From NCBI RefSeq assembly GCF_040581485.1, contig NC_090129.1, positions 25,612,764-25,676,763 on the forward strand: DNA of 64,000 nucleotides. Reading direction: 5' to 3'. The stretch comes from Linepithema humile (lineage: Eukaryota > Arthropoda > Insecta > Hymenoptera > Formicidae). Shown one piece after another: positions 37,801-53,200 of the stretch (its first letter is position 1; every line of letters starts with the position of its first letter). Under the pieces are notes generated by a model. It saw nothing but the letters and a program-made list of their open reading frames with translations. It had not been told where the DNA came from and made no database searches. Both the position numbers and the translations under genes were made by a program.

Positions 37801-40800
37801 ACGTCGCTATGCAACCAAAGTATTTTTATCCGCTAAGATTGAACGTATTTCACATCTCGCGGCGTGTCAATCAACGAGAGCTTTTCTCTCTTGAAATTTT
37901 CGAGTATACTCATCGGAAAAGCTCTCCCGATGTCCTTTCGCACGCGAATGTTTAGTCGGCGAATTTTATTTTGCCGCACGCGCGAGTTCTCGCTCGACTA
38001 AACGCGGGCGAAAATGTCCGGTTCTGGATAACGGTTCGTAAAATGCAGCGTAGGAAATGCACGGTCGCGCGCTTTTCATTCGATATCGTCGGAAGGATAA
38101 ATTTATCTCGAAATCCGGGAAAACGTGTGGATCGGAATGCCTTCGGGAAAATGTGCCAAGATGTTCGAGTGAATAATAAAACGGGTAGTGAACGAGCTAT
38201 CGATTTCTAAAGAGAGTTTTCCTCGCAGCTGGAAAGCGTCAAAAATCGCGCTCTAAGCTAGAATAAAAAATATCAACTTTGGTATCAGTGCCGTTCAAAT
38301 ATCAATATCATTCAATTTTCGATGATTGCCCAACGATTTAATAACGCAAATTCTTAAGATGCTAAATTAATAAATATTTTTGCAAATATAAAAAGATTCT
38401 CGTCGCAATTTCGCGGTATTGCCTTTCGTATTTCGCACTTCGTTTCGACCGTACTTTTCGCGCGTGCAAAATAAAGAAAAGAGTGTATCCGGACTTGGAA
38501 AGAGGAAACAAGGCGTAAATAAAAATGCAACTTTAAGCGCTCGAGCTTGTAGTCGAAAGTTAAGTATGAGATTCCGTAGAAGCCGAGTTACAATTCATGC
38601 TTCGTCTGGCCGAGAAACTTCGTACATTTTTCAAGCACAGTTAAGCGAGGTCGTTTGTGCGTAGGACGGCGTAACCGAAAGCGCGCTGGGCCCGATTATC
38701 CCGATATCATTGTATCCGAGTTTCGTTCTCACGCGAAAAAGGCGGGGGATGCCGTCATTCGCGTTCCCATACACACACACACACACACACACAGACACAC
38801 TTGTACTCCCTGAGCAACTAGATATCGCGCAAGTGGTATTAACGGTACCGGTAATACTATTCGTACTACGCGCCTGTGCCCCACGTGCTCGATGCGTGGT
38901 GCACAAGATGCTGTTAACATAGTTATCGCGTTCATACGGTTGTACGTCGTAACAGTTCCTTCGCAGTCGATGATATAAGCACGATGTGAGGAGCGTGCAT
39001 TCGGGACTTTAAACCGATGTCATTTTAAACAGGCGGTATCGCGCTACACCGAACGGCTTTGCCGCGACGTCAGAGCGAAGGAAGGTCAGCTCACGTCACT
39101 GATGCATAATTCTCCGTTCACGATCGCCGAAGGGATATTACAGCAACCGGGATATTACGCATATGTCCCAATAGGGTAAAAGGCGAAACGGCGAAAGGAC
39201 AGCAGAGCGAGAAACGATGATAAAAATGAAATATTCAGTGAAGCATTGTGTTCATTATCGCGAGTTTCACGAAGTGCAATTGCGCAATTTTTTTTTATTA
39301 TCTTTTTAATAGCCACATCAAAGAGAATAAAAAAAACTGCGCGTGATCGTAAAAACAGAAAACTCATAATTATACCATATAAACCGTATTAAAAAAAACA
39401 AATTAGTCCATCAAGCAGAGGTCTTGAGCAAAGTTTAAATCGCAAAATATTTTATATCGCCGAGCGATTATTTCTTATTTTAATTTTTATCGCCGACTAA
39501 ATTATGTGTGCAATGTTTTAAATTATATACTTTTTTCTCATTTTCTTTCCATGATATTTTTCGCATGTAAAAAATTCGATGCATTTATCAGTTTTTAATT
39601 GAACTTTTCAGCGTTGCTAAGCCGGATTCCACGACGAATTATCATAATTATATCTATTCTCGAATTATTTTCCCGCATTATTATTCAGTAATCAATATGC
39701 GGTCTTTTCTAGCGACGTAGATACTCTTCCATTAACGCGCTGCGGCGTCATCGTCTGATGCGCATGCATGTCGATGCACTTGGGACTGATTGAAACAGAC
39801 GAGCGAAGAACGTCGTACACACGCGTTACACATTCAACCCGGGCACCGTCCAAATTGCTTTCGACGCCGAAACGGAGCGTGCGACGTCGGCAACAGGCGC
39901 CGTTTCGTGACGCACACGACCAGAATTTAATACGTATCATTACCGTAGTGTTATATTGACGGCCCGTATAATATATACGTGACCGCCGTGGCTCCACTTT
40001 GTCGATGGCTCCGTTTTACCGGCGCTTTCATTTCACCCGTCACGTGTCCGCGAAACTCGCAATATTTTTAAAAGCCAAACCCGCCGCCGGAAACTCTCGA
40101 GAATCCGCATTTTTTCCAGATAATAAACTCGAGAGATCTCGAAAGATTTATTCAAACTGCTTTTGAACATTTGAATAATTCGAAAATCGATATAATTCGA
40201 ATAGATATAATTATCAAATAGCTTTTAAATGCGATCAATAAATATAACTCTATCCAATTCATAAATATTCACGTCGACTAAATAAATAAATTCTAACAAA
40301 GTTGTTATTTCAACTTTTGCAGAATTTTGTGTATTGATTTAATCTGGAAAAGATTTTCTCTATTAATCGCCACGTTTGTAACGTGACTGGTTCATTAATA
40401 TTCTCCATCTAATTAACAGAATCTAAAGTCTTTAATATATACATAAGGAAAAATATATTTTTAACTAAGAATATTTTATTATTCAGTTGATAATTTAGTC
40501 TTTATTTAATCGCCAGAATTTAATATAAATTTTAAATGTGTTTTTATGTAGAAAAGAACAATCTATTATACATAAAACTCTTAAAATATTGTTTTTTTTC
40601 GCTTAATTTACGTAAAATGTATCTACTTTCTTAGATAACAAAGTATTTTATTTTTTCGCATTGAGCGTTCTTACAATATCTTTTCTTTCAATATTTTCGT
40701 CAGTACTCGTGATTCATTATTGTTGCTCATTGAAATCATCAAGTGTTAGTTGAAATTAAGCTAACAAAAGATTCGCGTTCTTTTTCCTCGTTTGTCGTTT

Positions 40801-43800
40801 CTCACGATCCTGGCATTCTTATCTAGTGTTCTTAATCGACGTTTTAAACTTTCGTTTAAAGAGTTTCCTCCTTCCTCTTTTTCATCGTCGCGTAGTGACA
40901 GCGTGCGATTTTCAGAATGCAGCCGACTGTAAATACCGTCGTGAAAGCCGTAGCGAGCGCGACCGACTGGGACAGCGTTCGTGCTGGCTGTCCCACACCG
41001 TTGTGATTTTCTGTGAGCACAACGCGAAGAAGAGAGCAAAGTGCTTAATAGATGCTTCGATCTTTGCTCGGCTTTGATCTTTGCCTCGTTTATTCCGTGA
41101 CCTCGTTGAAATACCGAGAGATCGCAACCAGTCCATTTAGGCGGCGAACTCTTGCTCAACAGAGCTCAACTTGAAACGCCGCCGCGAAGTACACCTAATA
41201 TTTCCCTTCTTACCGATATACACCCAGTCGTGTGTCGATTTCACACGACACCTCGCAAAGGCCAACCGCGCAAAAGTGCACTGCGCTGCACGTCAATTTT
41301 ACCGCGCGATGATTCAGCGCGCTTTTTAAGGCGCACCGATATGGCGACTACCGATAAGGTGCGCAAAGTACACACGCATTTCGTTTATTCCAACTGACAT
41401 CATATCCCGCAAGCAAGTTCCGCCTAGCTGGCCGTAAAGATAGCATCGCGGAAACGCACATAAATCCGTTCCGATGTTATTTTATTTCGCGCCGCACATC
41501 CTGTTGTCCGACATGAAAGATTCGCGTTATCACTCGCCGTATCTTCCGGCATTACGCGCTATCGCGCGCTTATCACTCGGCACCGTGGACCCGCACAGCT
41601 CCGAGTATCGCGGCCGATTCGACGAGTCTTCGATTTCGCGCGATCTTCCTGGCCGCGCGGCGAACCAGGCGGCATTGAGAAACGGTGAAACGTTCGCGCG
41701 AGAGGCCGTAAGGCACGCGTGCGCCCGCTCTCGCTCTATCGCGGTCCTTCGCGGTTTCAGCTTGACTGAGCGAGCTAGTCGGCGGCGGACTGGATGTTCA
41801 CGTCGGAAACCGTCGTCGAGTGGTCTATACCCCACTTCGCCGCCGACCGTCGCACCGATAGACACGACGTGACGTGATGACGATGTGCAAGTTCGTTCCT
41901 CATAGAAGCGCGAGCGGAGCTCTAACGGCGAACGCGCTGCACATATTCTACAATTCTATTCGACCGAAATGATCCACGCCGAACGGACGACGTTTGCAAA
42001 AAGGTAAAATCAGGCGCCGAACGGAGCAGCCTTCGGCCTGAAAATAAGACCGTTCGGTTCTTGTCTTCGGAATTAAATCGGATTGCGAGCCTGACAATTC
42101 GAATTTTCTCCCATCGATATATTTCTCCGAATAAATAGATATATTTTTGTATTAATTTTAGAAAATGCAGCACAGGTTGGAAATTAAATTTTTAACCGAT
42201 CAATCGTTGCTTCAATTTCAATTTAATTTAGATTAATCGCAAATCTCTCTCGGATTATCTTACAGATTTTTTACTCCTGCCGTGCGATTCGATATTTCGA
42301 CTTGCAAAACACTATGACGTTTTCCATTTACTTTCTCGCCGAGATGGCCAGCGACGAGACTTTCACTCATTGTTAATGATGTTATGCTTCGTTACACGAT
42401 CGCTATCCAACTAGGATTTGGCTATTGTCATCGGTCGGCTCGTTCAACCTGCGCGTTCAACAAGAAAGATACTCGCACTTCAAAATGTGTGCAGAAGAGA
42501 AACAACTTTTTTAATTACGCAACCAATGAAAATTCCTTCGATACAGAGACAACGGAAATTATAAATTATCTAGAGACCGGAACTCACTACTTTGCGTGCT
42601 CGATTCAAACAGATATCAAAGTTTCGCCACGGCAATCACGACACGTTTTCCCATAATTGTTTCGTCGTGGATATCATAGAGATGTTATTGAACGAAAAAC
42701 CGATAACGACTTCTCACTCCGCATGCGATACCACAGAATTTCGGTCCATTAAAGAACGCCGGGATATATCTAAAATATTTTTCGATTTGGCGGTTTTGCG
42801 TACAACGTAATATAAGTTCGTGACGACGGCATTATGCGAAAATAATATAAAATCGACAGATGGTTATCGATTTTTCGTAGCAGCAAATATCTGTTAAGTG
42901 CACCGTTAAAATGCAGATATCAGAGAAATATTCTTTCATTTAACGTATCAATTTCATAATCATTTGTCTACAAGTGAATGACTCATCACTTGACATTACT
43001 AGCGATTTTGCTTAAAAAATTTTTATAATTAATATATCTAACGCGATAAGAATTTTATCGCAATGTAATATAATTCTGCATTCCTATTATCTTTTTATCT
43101 CTGGCTGTTATCAGCTATTTCTACATAAAGTTTATTCATCGTTTTATATATACTTTAATAATATTGTTTCGTTATTTTTTATGATCGGTAGATATTCGAT
43201 ATAATAAAAATTTTATTGCGATGATATAACCTTGTGCTTATTTGGCGATTATGGCTCTTACAAAATCTCAGCAGTGCAATAAAATTTAGCCTGAATATAT
43301 TTTCGGTCAGACTCTTCTTTCGAACGACTGCAAGAAGCCGCGGAACGACATTTATCATTTCTCCGTTGTTGTATCATAAACAGTCTCGACGCACGTTGCC
43401 CATGTTAAAATATTGAGAGACGTTTTGGTAAGTGCGAATGGTTTATGTCACGTTCTGAGATATACTCGTTGCGGAACGCACGATTTCACGCGGAGCAAAG
43501 TTCTGCAACTGGGAAGCGCAGGAATGTAAAAAACTCTTCTCGCAAAAAAAAAACCTGCAAAGATCCAGAATAAAAAAACGCTTACTCTTAAGATAAATTA
43601 AATATATGGATTTTAAGTCGAAAGTTAAAAACAGATTCGTAATCTGCAATTAAATTCTTTTTTATCTAAAAAATATATGCTAATATAAACAAATATAAGT
43701 GCTGTTATTTGAAAATTTTTATGGATATTTCTTTCGCTGTTAATCCCAAAAATTCGCGGGACTTGTCTTCTCTCTCTTTTACACTAAAATTAACAAATTT

Positions 43801-46800
43801 CAAACTCATTTCCTTCCGTTTGTCACAGATGCCGAGTTCTTGACACAGTGTCGCGCGGTCGTCGCTTTATATAACGAGTACCGATTAGCTCGTACCAGGC
43901 GGAGACGGTCTGTCATCGCACAGGAGGGAAAGAGAGAGAGAGAGAGACAGACAGACGGACAGAGACGGAGTTAGGCGGAGAAGAGAAACGATATATCGGA
44001 GATATTCCGGAAAACGGAGAAACAAAGACAGCGGACGGGCCGGTGTGCATGCAAAGAAGGAACGAGGGAGGTCGGACGAAGGTGAGGAGAGGCCGGGAAC
44101 GAAAGAGATCGCGTTCGACTTTCGCTTTAGACCGGAGTGTCTTCAACCTGAGAGAACACGCTCGCGCCGATCGCCGGCGCGACCAGCAGGGGTACGAACC
44201 GTGTTTGAATTGCACTTATGCTCGGGTAATCTACTCGAGAGGCTAATGTACACCATGTTAGAACGGTAACGAGAGGATTAAATGCGCACCGGCGCGACGC
44301 GGTACATTTATTATTGCGAAGAAGCGTGCTAGAGATACGCTTGGAACGCGTGATTTCTTTTTTTTTTTTTTTTCAATCTTGCGACGTTCATTACATTTTA
44401 TTCATCTATATATTATTAACAGATTGTAGTAATTAAATAAATTATATTCATACAATTTTCGCTTTTTCCTCTCAACTATTTCTGCTTAACTTGAATTTCT
44501 CTGTATTTTCCGCGCCTGAATTCTCAGAAATTTGCATAAAATCGCGTAGCTCGATATCACCGTACGTGGAACGACGCGCTGTGTTATCCGAGATACCGTG
44601 CGGTTGAGGGACCGATGTAATGCAACTGACACAACAATGTAGACAGGATTAATTGAACGACGCGCATTAAATTATGGCAAACAAGTCATTGCCATAAATT
44701 GAGATGCGTCGAGATAAGGAGGTAATTTCACGAGTTTAATGATCGTAAATTTGCGGGCTGCTCTCCGCCGGCGAACTTGCCGCACGGAGTCAATATTTAG
44801 GATCGCGGCGCGGGAAACTGCTCTCACCAAGGTAATCTCTCCCTCATCGTTCATCTCGCGCGCCACGGACCTCGAGATAGCGGCTTAACACGATCAGCTA
44901 ACTGGTCCGGCGACGGAGTTTTCATTTTCGCCCGTACGAATGTGATGAACGTAAACATCGCACGTCGTAACTTCACATTTTAATCCGGCGCGCAAACGAC
45001 GCCCCGAACGGATTTTACGCCTCGATGTATTACATTTCTTTTCCGGATTTTACAACACGCGTTGTACAGCGTCATTAAAATGAAGAAACTTTGTAATTAT
45101 TTTAGCGATGCTAAAAATTAATTTTTTATGAAGCTAATCCAGAGATCGATATCTCTGTGAAACGGCGAAGTGGAAAATTAAACGGTAAGTTGTCCGGCCG
45201 GAACATAAACTAGCCGGGAAATAAACAGCCAATCCTTACGATACGCTCGTAAATGTTAATATCCATCGTGCGCGTGTGATTCACGCACCGAGCTGTGCAC
45301 GCGCAACATGGTATTCACTCTGAATTCAATCTTTGTTCGCGCGCACAGTGGTACGTGGTGCAAACTGTGAAAATAAGACCGCGCTATCAATCAAACCGCG
45401 AAAACGGTTTGATATTCCTCACTAGCCGCGCACAGTGCGGATAATCAATTTCCATTGCGGTGTGCGATCAAATAAACGTAGGAAGTTCAAGTACCGGTAT
45501 AGATAGATGGAAATCGAGGTCGACCACTGCTGCGTACGTAAAGTACGAAGCCAGACATACGCGGGGCAGAGATACAACATCATTCGCCTAACCGACTCAA
45601 TCATGTCAACGGAAAAATTTACCCGACAAAAAGAAAAAAAGCAGAGCCGCTTGTAATACGAAATTGTGCAGTATTATGTCGCACTATTGCCCGATAGAGC
45701 ATCGCGAATCTCACGCACGCACACCCGTTCGCGTGGTGAAAGTTACATACGACAACATATATTTCTTCCGTATTTTTTGTATATTGATTTCATTCGCTCA
45801 ACCGACCACATCCGGGATGCTGGACGGTAGCTCGTACCACCTTTCTCATTAGACAAGAGATCGTACCAGGTGAGTTATCTACTTTCTTCTAAACGCGCCG
45901 CCTGCTTATGGCTCGTAAAAGAGTTATCAGGGTTGTAAACGAATGAGGTTAGCTTCGAGATTTCCTTATTTTTCCGCGCGTATCGCAGTAATGTCAGCGT
46001 CAATTATTCACGTGGTACACAATTATTCCCGATCGATTCACGAAGAGTGGTTGCCCTGCGCATTCTTCTGCCGATGCGAAAATATTCCCAAGCTGGCTCC
46101 AAGTCAACGACGGTTTTAGCTCTTTCCAGCCGGCCGCTCGACATTTTCTCTTTTTGATATTGAAATAGACTTCGCTGCCGTTGTACGCGCATCGACACTC
46201 GCCGAAAACAGCTAAACATTTGATTAAATGCGCCGCAATATCTGATCACGCGGCAAGAGAGCGCGAATTTAACTCTTTTCATTCTTTCTTCGATGAAGAA
46301 TGATGACTCTTGCTATGCAGAATGCGGTGTAATAATAAAAAGATAATTATCGCGCGTTTGTCAATAATCCAATAATAGTACAAGACATTACGGTGAACGC
46401 AAAGTGAATCATTGTAAAAAGAAAAGCGATCGGATTTTTTACGGCAAATGTTTTTACATGATCCACTTATCTCGCGGACTATGAACATATTCAGATACAG
46501 CGCCTGCAATCAACACGTTAACGAACAGATTATGCATGTCTGGTGCGCTCTGATGCATCCGACGCCGCTGCGGGTAAAACTGTTCTACTTCTGAAAAATT
46601 AAAGACGGGAAATGTAACGTAACGCGCGTAACACGACGAAAAGCTTCTCGTGTAGGTCCTCGGCTCCGCGACCATTGTTCTCGGATCACAAGTAGCTATC
46701 GCTATCGCTATCGCTTTTTCAGGAAGAGGATTGTCTCACTTTCTGCTCTATTATGCACTTCCTACAAGCACAATGGTAATTACGATGAGCCCGCGTATAA

Positions 46801-47231
46801 AGAGCGATTCCCATGGCGTTTAATATCGCTCGTTATTACGCTCGGAAATCCTTTAAATAGACTAATAATATGCGTAATGTCGTTTATGAAATGTATTAAA
46901 TATGGTGCGCCCCGATCGAATTACCGTAGTGCGATTAAAAGGCTGCGGCCTTTAACATAATTTTACGGCGGTATGTTGTATAATCTTTGATGTTTTCTCG
47001 CGCAAAAATTTCAAGGTGGACCTTGACATAATTTGTGAGTTTTTACTAAATTATTTCAGCAAGCTAAAAATAACCAGCATAAATTTAACAATCTGCATAT
47101 ATAATTGTTGTGTGTTTATTTACTGTAGATACTATTCACGATAACATGATAAATTCTTAATCGGAATAGAATGATCGTTTCGATATAAAATCCTGCAGAA
47201 ATCACCGATTCGATTGGAAATTTTTCGACTT

Positions 47232-47265
<34 letters not shown>

Positions 47266-50200
47266 AAAATAATCCGGTATTTCCAGTAATTCCAGTATCC
47301 TTTGATGCGAATCGTTTTAACATTCACAGTAGCGTCCGTGCTTGTTGTAAGACGGCAATTTTTCGAAAGCGCAAGCCTCCTCCGGGCACGTCGTTCCATT
47401 TGCGTTTTTGCCGCTGTATTAAACTATACAATAATGCATATTACAGTGCATTGCCGTGCATTCGAGGAACAGATGGGTGGGAGAAACGACCTTGTCTATA
47501 ATAGAGTGCGATAGTTATGGGCTGACCTAGTCTGGGCGTACCATTCACCGATGCGATTACTTACAGTCGTGCTTTTAAGGCGCGCTTATGCCGATCGTTG
47601 CCGCGAGGATCTCCGCCCGGGATTGCGCAGCGATAACTCCACAGACGTGTATATTGGCCGTTCCATTCTCTGCCGTGTTATTCTTCAACGGTAAATTCTA
47701 CGGGCGGCTAACCGCTAAAGTCGAGTTTTCCTCGACGAAGACGTCGAGGCGTCTCGATTTTAAGTAATTACGTTGGCAAAGACACAATAAAGACCGACTC
47801 TCAGCAATTAAAACGGCAAATAAACATTTTCACGGGAATAGAACGAAGATAACGGCAACAACAACGCGACACCGCGCCAACTTCTAATTATTAAGCTGTC
47901 CGCGTCAACTAACTTCCTGCCGTCAACTAATTTGCACAAATTTATGACGTACGATAAGAACCTGACCGATGCGTCATCGACGCGTCGTCGAAAATCGAAT
48001 TTTTAAATATCGCTTTCATTAAAAAAAAAACAACGAAGGCTTTCTAATTATCAAATCTTTATCTTTATGAATATGAGAATATGAGAATTCGATAGCGATC
48101 TTTATAAATATATATATTTTTTTTTTTATATTCACATCAGAGGCCATACATTCACCATTAAAAAAATATCCAGATGGTTACTATCAATTTTACTTTCACT
48201 TCACATTTCACATTCACTCGCGCGTATCTAAATGTGTACGTGAATGTTAAAAGTGTAAAAGTCTATACCTGTAACGACCCCTCCTAGAACATGCATTCAG
48301 AAAACACATTACACCGAGCATTGAACTAGCCGAAAACGGTACCAAATGTTCACGCGTATTATACGATAATGAGTATCGCGGTGAAACTTAAGAACAATAG
48401 CAACTTCGAGGAGCAAACCATTATCTTATCTCCGTGTATCGTTATGATAGAGCCGTGTATGTAAAAGGTAAAGGCGCCGTGGCGGCCAAATCGATCATTT
48501 ATATGTACTTCATCGATTACTAAAATGAGGGTCGTGTAAAGTGGAAATATATTTATCTATAAACTCAACGATATGTAATGTCATTGTCAATATCATTATC
48601 TTCATTCTTTTCATATAAATTGATATATGAACGTATTATATATATATTTATAGAAGATTTATAGTGAAAAATTGTTTGTATTATAGATAATTTATATTTA
48701 GATACATAAAAAAATATAATTATACAGGCGTGAAAATGATTTTTGTTATATTTTCCGACCTTAACATATTTGCAAAGTATAAATTCAGATTAGTATTACC
48801 CGACATTTTATATCGCAGTTGATAGCGATAAGCGTGACATTTTCAGTCAATTTACGCCCACTACGTTTCCTACTCCTCCACTGTTGACGTAACCCCGAGG
48901 GTCGTTATCGAACGAAGATTCCGGAACAGTACTTTCCCCAAAGCGAAACAGCATACCTCTATCTATTTTTATCTCTTTGTCACCGAACCGTTATCGACTT
49001 ACGCTTCACGCCGGTAATCGGTAGCAGATCTCTCTCCGCGTGAAACGCACATCATGTGTGCGTGCCGTGACGACTCCGCGGCCGTATGGCAACCACATGG
49101 GGACGTGTATATCCTCGTCGAAGCCGTAAACTCCAAACCGATCGATGTTGCAAAATTGCGCGGAGGGGAGAAGAAGGAAAAGGGCGCTCTATAAAGCGCT
49201 CGCTATTCTGTCCTTTAATTCGCACGTGAATATAAAGCGGCATGAAAAAAAAAAAAAAAAAAGAAAGAAGAAAAAGAGAAACGTCCGCGATAGTGGACGA
49301 TGAATATCGGCGACAATAAATTTTGCTCGACGTGACATGCGCGTTCCATTTCGCACGCCGGGGCGAAAACAACATCCCCCGTTGAATATTGCGTGTTCCT
49401 CGCGGCCAGTCACGAGCGATACACCGATCTGATTTATCTACCGCGAGTTCCTCCCGTATCCGAATTTAGGATTTTGGCCGTAAACTGCGCCCTTCGCGAA
49501 ATAGATACGTCACGTTCTGTCAAATCGTCTAGGCGTAATAAACGACGAAACGCGCCTCTGTTTCACGCTCGAACGTGAGTCATTTCGATCGGAATTAGCA
49601 AAACGTGACGGAATAGCACGCGAGTCCACCGCGTCGCTATTAAGGAGGGCTGTTACCGCCGCCGCGCCACCACCATCGGAAGTAATGGTGAATGATTCAG
49701 AAGGGTGGAATCGTGGGGCGCGCGTGGGGTCGGCGAAACAAACAGCAAAAAATCAATACACCGAAATGCACAGTAAACGAAACAATGTTGGCAGCCGGAA
49801 CCTTTCACGCTTTCATTACGCTCACTTATTATCAATAGCGTCGCGTCTTCCCGTCGCTAGATTATACGGCGAATATAAAATTCGCCGTAAAATAGCTTTA
49901 TCGTCGAGCAGCGCTTTGAAAGATCTCGAGGCTCGATTCGAGAACGGCTCGCTGAAAACATCAAAGCCGGCGAAATTGCGTGCAACTAGATGCGCAGGCA
50001 TGCGCGCCCTATTTCGGGAAAATCCGAAGCTAGTTACTGGCATTGGCCCTTTTTCACGGCAATCCAATTATTTTATCATGCCGTGCTAGAAACTCGGGCC
50101 GGGGAACTGGCACGGAATCAAGTTTCGCTCAGCACGAGTTCCGTGGAAGCTCTTAGAAAAGATTTGTCGTCGTAGATTTCATTAAAACGAACACCAGAGA

Positions 50201-53200
50201 GCTCACTGAATTACAGTTGATTTTATTTTCTTCGTTCGATACTTTTCTTCCGGCGGAGTGAAAGAGACTCGTCACTTTCATTCGTTCTATTTTTAGACCG
50301 ACTCCTACTCAATGCAAAAAGTCAAATAAAGCGAGACGAGCGTGTTCCTCGTGCTCGATCGCGATGTTAATTGATTGCCTTGAAATTTGCGCAAATTGGA
50401 GGCAGTATACGGTAAAATGTGCCGTATGGTAGAAACGTTCACAGACACACGGACAATTTGGCAATATGGCAACGCGACGGCGAGGTCTTGTGACCATTTG
50501 TGGTTCACGCTCAACCCACGTACTCCGACTCGCCTTGATCGACCATTCCCCTTAATGCTAAGTTTACCCACGTGCGCGTAAGAACGTAGGCAGAAATGTG
50601 TCGTTAAACTATAATGCAATCCACCATGCGATACAAGATGCGTATTCGTGCGATAAACGAGCGGAAAAACAAAAAATATATATAATTAACGAGGCGATCT
50701 ATCTTAATCGAATTGAATATACGGTTTCTCGGTGGAAACGCGTAGAAAGTATGGCTATCTCTCCGCGAGACGCCCACTTTTGAATAAACTGAAAGTCTCA
50801 ATGTTCATGCAAAACTCTACGGTACAGCAGTGGCGTTATTGTGGACGCATTCGTCATGAATCGATGATGAAATTCTATTCAACGCAAAAAGTCGATTATC
50901 TATTTTGCTACAGGTAGTTTTTTTTTTTTATTTTTGGAGCAAATATTGATTTATAAAAAAAAAATATAAACCAAGGCCGTGGAAACCGCACGCGTGATGG
51001 AAAACCGGCACTTTAGCGCGAAGAGAATGAGCTTTGATTCATCGTAATTGTTTTGAAGACGAAGCAATATAACTTCTGCAAAAATGCAAGATTGTCATTT
51101 ACGAAATAAGGTCACCGTGTTACATACGTGCCGCGTAATTGCAACACCGTGCACGTGGCGATCGTTTATCCGTGGTTGCACGATCTTTCGCCGGTTTAGC
51201 ACTTTACATTCCAACCGCAAGGTCGCACCACAATTCACAGCGCTCAGGACGTTACCATGCAAATCTGCATCTGCGAGCCGCGCGCCCGGCGCACATTCGC
51301 GGTGCCGCGCTGCGCGCGTGGGCGGCGAGAGTGCACTCGGCCTGAACGGTATTTATTTTCGCGAATATCCATAACGCTAATGCACGGTTAACGTCAACAT
51401 ACGACCCACAGATATCGAACATATACACGAATCGCTCGTTAAGAGCGACAGCGACCAAGTATCGACTTGGCCAGAAACCGACAGAGAGAGAGAGAGAGAG
51501 AGACATAAAAACCAACACATTTACATGTCAATGCTATTTCCTTTGAATAAATTTTATTTGTTGAGTTATATCTACCTGGTGATACTATTTCTCGGAAGTC
51601 TCGGGACAACTTTCGATCGCGAGACCGAAGTCTACCGGCCGTGTGGTAGGGTCTATGACGCACAATCGTCGTCGTCGTCGTCGTCGTCGTGGTCGTGGTC
51701 GTTGTCGTCGTTGTCGCACTCGATATGCACTCGCGACGGGGGTCCGAGATACGACACGGCGAGCACGCGCCTGTGATCAGCGCGTGTGTAATCGTGTACA
51801 CGCATATAAACACAATGCATGCATGCACGCGCGCACACGGAGTCAAGAAAGCGGAGAATCGGAAAGCAAATTGTGCTCGTTCGCCCTCGCGTAGGGAAAC
51901 AAGTGACGAGAGAAATGGGAAGCGCGGCGCGGGGGTGGCGCGTCGTTTTTCCGCGACGCGCGTGAATGGGGAAAGTACGACGTGAATCGTTAGAGGAGCA
52001 CTGGCAGCATCGCGGTGTAAAAGGGGAGAAAGCGTCGGGACGCCCGTTCGCCGAGTCTGCGCCGTCACGACGACGTCCCTTTGTCCCCACGAATCTCTCG
52101 TCTAGCTTCTCTCGCTCCTTCTCACCCTTCCTCACTTTCCCTCTCTCCCTCTTTCTCCCTCTCTCTTCCTCCTCTTCCTTGTACGCAACGCTCGCAGTCT
52201 TTCCTGCGTCGCGACGTCGACGTCCGTTGCTCTGTTGCTCTCTTTCGTGTACGGGAGCTACACCGCCTTGCTTCTGCTCCCGCGCGTGAGATCGAGATGA
52301 AAACGGTGCCTCCTCTTTGCATCCGTGAAGCGCGCGCCGTCGCACCGGAAAAGCTCTCGGGTGCATTAATTGCCGGCTAGACGATCCTATTCGAAGCACT
52401 GCACGACCAATCGCGGCATTCACCGAGCACAAAAGCGAGGCTTGAAAAGATACGTAATTTCGATGAATGCAGACTTCGATCGAGCTATGAGCGCGCGAGA
52501 ATGACAATGGAATCGCGGATATCTGATGTGAAACATACTTTTTCGTGCCCGCAATGTCAAAAATTTAATCGTCGCATTTAAACGTCGCTTCGACGCGGAA
52601 ACGCAATTACCCCGGCTTCGATTTTTTTAAATCGCATTATATGTACATTATATATCATGTAATTTATTAATAAAGGGACAGAGAAAGTGCATTACTGGTG
52701 CTAAATGTGAACGAAAGGGAACGAGTCGGAGGGGTGAAGTGTAATCATGCATTACACGCGTAAAAAGTCTGCGCAATATCTGCATTTCGTATTTTATAAT
52801 ACGAGACGAATTTGTGGATCTCTAGTCAGTTATATTAATTTTACAATAAAAGAAAAGAGACCGGCGATCCTTGACACTCGCGTGACCAAAGACATTAAAG
52901 CACTCGCGTAATTACACGTCGCTACAGAGAGGACACTCCACCCTTCTCACGACCTTTTTTCCCCCTCGCTAGCTACAACCCCACGCAATTCTCAAATCCA
53001 AAAGCAACCGCGTTATTTCTGATGCAGCCACAGTAATTTCTGCTCACGTCGAATAAAAGCAAAGGAATCGCTGGTCGCTGCAGCGAAACGAATATAAAGG
53101 ACTGTACGGCTTTTCCGTCGATGAAAAATAAAGATGATGCAAAAAATATATATCAAAAGTCGAGAAAAAAATGTGATTAATCATAATTAAAATCTGCTGG

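Noticed and set aside
51653..52507. 284-codon minus-strand open frame inside siz intron 1
   Set aside because: Arg/Glu/Lys-rich and Asp-rich runs derive from the polypurine and GAC repeats, other frames are open over the same bases, and no domain is recognisable. Treated as a by-product of CpG-rich, stop-poor DNA.
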